Shown here piece by piece: positions 59,548 through 64,000 of a stretch of DNA of 64,000 nt (the first letter of the stretch is position 1; every line of letters starts with the position of its first letter). Where the stretch lies: the NCBI RefSeq assembly GCF_017874035.1, contig NZ_JAGGKV010000014.1:1-64000 (forward strand), read 5' to 3'. The position numbers and the translations under genes were made by a program. This DNA is from Paenibacillus aceris (GTDB taxonomy: Bacteria; Bacillota; Bacilli; Paenibacillales; NBRC-103111). The notes under the pieces were generated by a model that saw only the letters and a program-made list of their open reading frames with translations, had not been told where the DNA came from and ran no database searches.

Positions 59548-61875
59548 ATGGCAATGAAATTTTCTAACGGTTATTGGATGGCGAAGGAAGGATATACGGT
59601 TCTGAATCCTATCGATGTCCGCGATGTGGAGCAAAAAGGCAGCAGTCTCACGGTTTATACGGCCGCCCGGAGGATACAGCGAAAAGGCGATACTTTAAAT
59701 GGCGCCATGCTAACTTGTGAGTTCAGCACGCCTATGCCGGATGTCATCCGTGTACGCTGGACTCATCATGCAGGCAAGCGTTCGAACGGGCCCGCTTTTG
59801 AATTATTTGATAATCCGCAGACACCAGTTTCTATCGCTGAGAGCAGCGATCATGTGACGATGAAATCCGGCCATTTAAGCGTAAAAATAAATAAAAAGGA
59901 TACTTGGGGAACCGAGTTCTTCTTCGAGGATAAACGACTGACCGGCTCCAACAGCAAAGGCGCAGGTCACATTACGACTGATAACAAAGAGGTCTACTTT
60001 CGTGAACAGCTGGAACTTGGTGTAGGCGAGCACATTTACGGGCTTGGAGAACGCTTTACCCCTTTCGTGAAAAATGGGCAAACGGTAGACATTTGGAATG
60101 AAGACGGCGGTACCAGCAGTGAGCAAGCCTACAAAAATGTTCCCTTTTACTTATCAAGTAAGGGCTACGGCGTGTTCGTCAATCATTCTGAACATGTCTC
60201 ATTCGAGGTCGGCTCTGAGGTCGTCTCCAAGGTCCAATTCAGCGTACCCGGCGAAAGTGTTGAGTATTTCATTGTCGGCGGCCATACCCTGAAGGATGTT
60301 CTGAATAATTACACGAAGTTGACCGGAAAGCCCGCTCTGCCGCCGGCTTGGTCGTTCGGCTTGTGGTTAACAACCTCATTCACAACGGATTATGACGAAG
60401 CAACCGTGAACAGTTTCATTGACGGTATGATCGAACGCGACCTTCCGCTTCATGTCTTCCATTTCGACTGCTTCTGGATGAAGGAGTATCAATGGACCAA
60501 CTTTGAATGGGATGCCGATATGTTCCCTGATCCGGTCGGCATGCTGAAACGTTTAAAAGACAAAGGTCTCAAAATCTGTGTATGGATCAACTCCTACATT
60601 GGCCAGAAGTCGCCACTCTTTCAAGAGGGCATGGAGAACGGCTACCTAGTCAAAACCTTGGAGGATGACGTCTGGCAGTGGGATCTGTGGCAAGCGGGGA
60701 TGGGGCTTGTGGATTTCACGAATCCGGAGGCAACCGAGTGGTACAAAGGCCACTTAAGAAGGCTGATCGATATGGGTGTGGACTGCTTCAAAACCGACTT
60801 TGGCGAACGCATCCCAACCGATGTCAAATACTACGATGGTTCTGATCCGTATAAAATGCACAACTACTATACGTTCCTGTATAACAAGGCTGTGTTTGAA
60901 GTATTAGAAGAAAAACTCGGCAAAAATGAGGCCATGTTGTTTGCCCGCTCGGCCACCGCAGGTGGACAGCAATTTCCGGTTCACTGGGGCGGCGACTGCT
61001 CGGCCAATTATGACTCCATGGCGGAGTCGCTGCGCGGAGGCCTTTCGCTCGGTTTGTCCGGCTTTGGCTTCTGGAGCCACGACATCAGCGGCTTTGAACG
61101 GACGGCGCCGCCTGACATTTATAAGCGCTGGGTCGCCTTTGGCCTGCTGTCCTCTCACAGTCGCCTGCATGGCAACGAATCCTATCGAGTTCCATGGCTG
61201 TTTGACGAGGAAGCAGTCGATGTGCTCCGGCATTTTACAAAACTCAAAAGCACGCTAATGCCCTATCTGTTCGAAAGTGCTATCCAATCCACAGAGTTAG
61301 GGATTCCGATGATGCGCGCGATGGTCCTCGATTTCCCAGGGGACCCGTCTACGCATTACTTGGATACGCAGTACATGTTGGGCGACAATTTGCTCGTAGC
61401 TCCGATCTTTAATGATCGCGGACATGCGATGTACTATGTGCCGGAAGGACGCTGGACCGACTTCTTTGGCGGACAAGTCATTGAAGGCGGGAAATGGCAG
61501 GAAGAAACCCATGGATATATGACGCTGCCATTGCTTGTTAAGCCGAATTCGCTGCTCGCCATCGGAGCGAACGATCAGAAGCCCGATTACGACTATGCGG
61601 ATGGCGTATCGCTTCATTTATTTGAACTGCAGGAAGGCGCCAGCGCTTCGACGTCGCTGTATAGCTTGCAAGGTGAGCTGCAAGTAACGGTGAAAGCTAT
61701 TCGCCGGAATGAAGAAGTTCGCTTCTTCATTCAAGGTGCAACGAAGCCGTATACCCTCGTTCTAAGAGGCATTCATGAAGTCACGGCCGTAGAAGGCGCA
61801 GCTTGGAATGATTCTCCAAGCGGTATCGTGCTAACGCCTGAACCTGGCGAGTCGCGCTTAGCGGTAAGGCTGTAG
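59548..61875 (+). CDS. yicI: GH31 alpha-xylosidase (YicI type)
   Basis: The 775-residue enzyme has the YicI layout: N-terminal beta-sandwich, (beta/alpha)8 barrel ('LPPAWSFGLWLTTSF', 'HVFHFDCFWMKEYQWTNFEW'), then two beta domains. The nucleophile Asp417 lies in 'CFKTDFGERIP' and the acid/base Asp483 in 'HWGGDCSANYDSMAESLRGG', one residue off the E. coli YicI numbering (416, 482). 'FDCFWMKEYQW' corresponds to the part of YicI that confers preference for xylose at the -1 site. It lacks a signal peptide, so it acts on imported xyloglucan oligosaccharides (isoprimeverose-type ends). GGAGGG precedes ATG 59548; ATG 59554 is also possible. Confidence 0.94.
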   Translation: MAMKFSNGYWMAKEGYTVLNPIDVRDVEQKGSSLTVYTAARRIQRKGDTLNGAMLTCEFSTPMPDVIRVRWTHHAGKRSNGPAFELFDNPQTPVSIAESSDHVTMKSGHLSVKINKKDTWGTEFFFEDKRLTGSNSKGAGHITTDNKEVYFREQLELGVGEHIYGLGERFTPFVKNGQTVDIWNEDGGTSSEQAYKNVPFYLSSKGYGVFVNHSEHVSFEVGSEVVSKVQFSVPGESVEYFIVGGHTLKDVLNNYTKLTGKPALPPAWSFGLWLTTSFTTDYDEATVNSFIDGMIERDLPLHVFHFDCFWMKEYQWTNFEWDADMFPDPVGMLKRLKDKGLKICVWINSYIGQKSPLFQEGMENGYLVKTLEDDVWQWDLWQAGMGLVDFTNPEATEWYKGHLRRLIDMGVDCFKTDFGERIPTDVKYYDGSDPYKMHNYYTFLYNKAVFEVLEEKLGKNEAMLFARSATAGGQQFPVHWGGDCSANYDSMAESLRGGLSLGLSGFGFWSHDISGFERTAPPDIYKRWVAFGLLSSHSRLHGNESYRVPWLFDEEAVDVLRHFTKLKSTLMPYLFESAIQSTELGIPMMRAMVLDFPGDPSTHYLDTQYMLGDNLLVAPIFNDRGHAMYYVPEGRWTDFFGGQVIEGGKWQEETHGYMTLPLLVKPNSLLAIGANDQKPDYDYADGVSLHLFELQEGASASTSLYSLQGELQVTVKAIRRNEEVRFFIQGATKPYTLVLRGIHEVTAVEGAAWNDSPSGIVLTPEPGESRLAVRL

Positions 61876-61932
61876 AATAAGGCAGACCCAGGAGTAGGAT
61901 CTCTACTCTTGGGTCTGTTTTCAAGTGCCAGA

Positions 61933-62057
61933 GGAAACTACGGGGGCTTATTTGCTCCAAGATGCCTTCAATTGGGCATACATTGGCGAAATAGCGGTCC
62001 CTAGTTCCTTACGATCCGCCAGATGGCTAGTTTCGGGAAATTAGCGGACCATAGGTC
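61933..62057. repeat. Three-box copy of the intergenic element
   Basis: A forward box at 61933 (ends CTTATTT) and reverse boxes at 61989 (AAATAGCGG) and 62038 (AAATTAGCGG), with steps of 56 and 49 bases. The first forward box of the full element is missing. The central segment holds an ATGCC/GGCAT hairpin. It lies between the convergent alpha-xylosidase gene and a lipoprotein gene. Confidence 0.75.
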
Positions 62058-62071
62058 CTACCAGCAAACAG

Positions 62072-62103
62072 AAAGACCTAGCGGATATCCGCTAGGTCTT
62101 TTT
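62072..62103. terminator. Bidirectional terminator with a 15-bp perfect stem
   Basis: AAAGACCTAGCGGAT is followed directly by its complement and then TTTTT. It terminates the convergent alpha-xylosidase (plus) and lipoprotein (minus, stop at 62142) transcripts. Its GCGGAT/ATCCGC core resembles the adjacent repeat boxes. Confidence 0.85.
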
Positions 62104-62141
62104 CGCTACTTCTACCCATAACCGCGGAGCATGACCGCAGC

Positions 62142-63674
62142 TTATTTCTTTTGACTCTGGGCATATGATTCTTGATACTCTTGAATCATTTTATTGCCGC
62201 CCGCCGTCTTCCACTTCTCAATTTCAGCCTTCCAGCCCGCCTCATCGATCTTGCCCATGATGAATTTGGTCTCAGCGTCAGTAATCATCTGCTCCAACTC
62301 CTTGCCGCGTTCCGAGAACGTATCTGAGTTAAGCGTCAAGGCCGGATTCGGCACGATAAACTGTTCATTGGACTGGCCGATCTGCTGGCTTCTGCGGAAC
62401 AGGTCCGGCTGCTTCATCGCCTTAGCAACATTGTAGCTCTCTCCACGTTGAGGCAGCGTATCCCGGTATGGCTTCACTTCTTTCAAATCCGCGTCGCGGT
62501 CAAGCGGCTCTGTAAATTCGCCCTTATCCGCATAGTGCTTGCCTTCCACACCCTTAACGATTAAGTTCGCCATTTGCGGATCAAGCAGCTTGTCAACAAA
62601 GGAGAGTACCTTCTTGAACTCGGCTTCTGTTTTCACGGAAGACTTAGGAATCGCCAGGAAGCCGGCATTGCCGCTTTCCCCGGGAACCCGGCGGCCATTC
62701 GCACCTTCCACTGCAGCAGCCTCGATCACCGCGCTCGGAACGACCTTCACGATTTTATCCTGCCAGCTTTGCGCATTTCCGCCGGAAATTCGTATGCCCG
62801 CACGGCCAGACTCATAAGCTTTATCCACTTCTGTCGTATCGACGACAGGGAAATCCTGATTGATCAGTTTTTCATCATATAATCGTTTAAATAATTTCAT
62901 CGTTTCAAAGAAAGGCTCGGTCACAAACTCGGGTGTAAACACGCCTTTTTCTACCTTCCATTTCGTCGGCCCGCCTTGGGAAACCGAAATACGAGTCAAG
63001 GTGGAGCTGACATCCTGGTTATATTTTTTCTCCAGCATCATGCCGTACGTGTCATTTTTCCCGTTTTTATCCGGATCATTGAGCGTAAGCGCTTTAATAA
63101 CGTTATACCAATCGTCCAATGTTTTGGGGGACTGGAGGTGCAGCGCATCGAGCCAATCCTTACGGTAGTGAATGACAGCGCGCCCTAGATCACGGTAGAG
63201 CGGAACGCCATAAATTTTACCATCGACGGCGATATTATCGTAAAACAGCTTGTTCTGCGCCTGCAGGTTTTTATAATCTTTCAGATAAGGCCCGATCTCC
63301 CAGAATAGGTCGGACTTCAAGGAACTGATCATGCTTGGATTATTGTAATTCAGCTTAATCAGCTTAGGGAGCTCGCCGGAGGCAATCATAACATTGACTT
63401 TCTCATCGTAGGCGGAAGCCGGTATCCACTGGATTTGTAAATTTGTATTCGTATAGGCTTTGATCGCTTTCTCGATGTCATTGTCTTTTGCCGGGACTTC
63501 GCCTACTTGATTCACGACTAAAGTGAGTGGAAATGGCGTCTTATCCTCCGATACCGCCGTGCTTTGTGCCCCATTCTTCCCTGTATCCGTACTGGAATCG
63601 GCTCCGCACCCAGACAGCACCGTCGATAACATGAATACCGTACCCATCATCATAGCCACTTGATTTCTTTTCAT
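62142..63674 (-). CDS. Oligosaccharide-binding lipoprotein, LipO type (second system)
   Basis: The 510-residue receptor has a lipoprotein signal with LSGCGAD (Cys near residue 23). Typical LplA-type blocks are 'LQIQWIPASAYDEKVNVMIA', 'YGVPLYRDLGRAVIHYRKDW', 'SPKTLDDWYNVIKAL', 'NDPDKNGKNDTYGMM' (calcium-like loop) and 'GKIDEAGWKAEIEKWKTAGG' at the C-terminus. It follows an LplC-type permease gene that runs off the right edge, so it is the last gene of a second importer operon. It is convergent with the alpha-xylosidase and may deliver its substrate. GGGGAAAG lies before the ATG. Confidence 0.92.
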   Translation of the reverse strand: MKRNQVAMMMGTVFMLSTVLSGCGADSSTDTGKNGAQSTAVSEDKTPFPLTLVVNQVGEVPAKDNDIEKAIKAYTNTNLQIQWIPASAYDEKVNVMIASGELPKLIKLNYNNPSMISSLKSDLFWEIGPYLKDYKNLQAQNKLFYDNIAVDGKIYGVPLYRDLGRAVIHYRKDWLDALHLQSPKTLDDWYNVIKALTLNDPDKNGKNDTYGMMLEKKYNQDVSSTLTRISVSQGGPTKWKVEKGVFTPEFVTEPFFETMKLFKRLYDEKLINQDFPVVDTTEVDKAYESGRAGIRISGGNAQSWQDKIVKVVPSAVIEAAAVEGANGRRVPGESGNAGFLAIPKSSVKTEAEFKKVLSFVDKLLDPQMANLIVKGVEGKHYADKGEFTEPLDRDADLKEVKPYRDTLPQRGESYNVAKAMKQPDLFRRSQQIGQSNEQFIVPNPALTLNSDTFSERGKELEQMITDAETKFIMGKIDEAGWKAEIEKWKTAGGNKMIQEYQESYAQSQKK

Positions 63675-63769
63675 CGAGCTTTCCCCTTTCGTTATCCCTT
63701 ATTATACTCTATTTTCAAACTCCGCCTACCTCCTCTGGGAAACAAGCAGAGCATAAATAGCTTGATCAC

Positions 63770-64000
63770 CTACCCTTTTACAGAGCCAAGCAATACGCCT
63801 TTCGTAAAATGCTTCTGCAAAAACGGATACACCAGCAGAATCGGAAGCGTCGCAAACACGATTACGGCCATCCGAATGGTCAGCGGTTGAATATTGGCCT
63901 CATCAAACCCTGAATCGCCGATCCGGCTTTGCGCCAACATAATGATTTCTCGCAATAAGACTTGAATCGGCCATTTGCCATTATCATTGATGTAGAGAAT
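63770..64000 (-). CDS. ABC importer permease, LplC type, C-terminal part (cut by window edge)
   Basis: The 76 C-terminal residues of an LplC/YtcP-type permease are visible: 'DNGKWPIQVLLREIIML', then 'PLTIRMAVIVFATLPILLVY' as the last helix and the diagnostic end 'FLQKHFTKGVLLGSVKG'. The C-terminus matches the LplC protein at 51905 in pattern. The start lies beyond base 64000. It would work with the receptor encoded 96 bases downstream. Confidence 0.88.
   Translation of the reverse strand: MLYINDNGKWPIQVLLREIIMLAQSRIGDSGFDEANIQPLTIRMAVIVFATLPILLVYPFLQKHFTKGVLLGSVKG

Overview
The window looks like a chromosomal segment of a spore-forming, S-layer-bearing Gram-positive bacterium of the Paenibacillaceae (Paenibacillus-like). 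The reasons are a GerA/GerC/GerB spore-germination operon, C-terminal SLH (S-layer anchoring) domains, strong AGGAGG-type ribosome binding sites, YesM/YesN-type two-component regulators beside LplB/LplC-type sugar permeases, several lipoprotein sugar-binding proteins and a GlpP antiterminator. No rRNA or tRNA genes were seen. This assignment comes from gene content, not from a database search.

Layout. 1-521: 5' part of a group II intron (minus strand) sitting exactly behind a rho-independent terminator. 528-6460: secreted protein plus a MarR-controlled efflux operon (EmrB-type pump, two HlyD adaptors). 6851-13879: sugar operon (isomerase, split transketolase, FGGY kinase, nucleoside-hydrolase-like protein) divergent from its LacI regulator, with many operator-like repeats between them. 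13951-14430: array of a ~50-bp repeat. 14595-20554: universal stress protein and a five-gene germination operon. 20574-29000: hydroxyacid dehydrogenase, MFS transporter, diguanylate cyclase, TolB-like secreted protein, small membrane protein, acetyltransferase, stalk-domain secreted protein. 29326-37520: nucleotidyltransferase, then a GH116 glycosidase with its ABC importer and a LacI regulator with three operators. 37510-41181: beta-helix protein and a decayed SLH gene. 41257-51800: a glycerol-phosphate regulon (Ugp-like importer, HAD phosphatase, GlpP, and a ~1800-residue SLH-anchored glycerophosphodiester phosphodiesterase) with two GlpP-type leader terminators. 51905-64000: two oligosaccharide ABC importers of the LplABC type, a YesMN pair, an AraC regulator and a YicI-type alpha-xylosidase.

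How it fits together. Most of the window is devoted to harvesting plant- or soil-derived glycosides and phosphodiesters: extracellular or wall-bound enzymes and lipoprotein receptors feed importers that all lack their own ATPase gene and presumably share an MsmX-type ATPase encoded elsewhere. Each importer sits next to a dedicated regulator (LacI, GlpP antitermination, or YesMN).

The most unusual signal is non-coding: a ~178-bp intergenic element built of four ~21-bp boxes arranged forward, forward, reverse, reverse at fixed 51/55/52-bp steps, with a central hairpin whose arms vary in sequence but stay complementary. It occurs complete three times and partly once in this window, three of the four between convergent genes.
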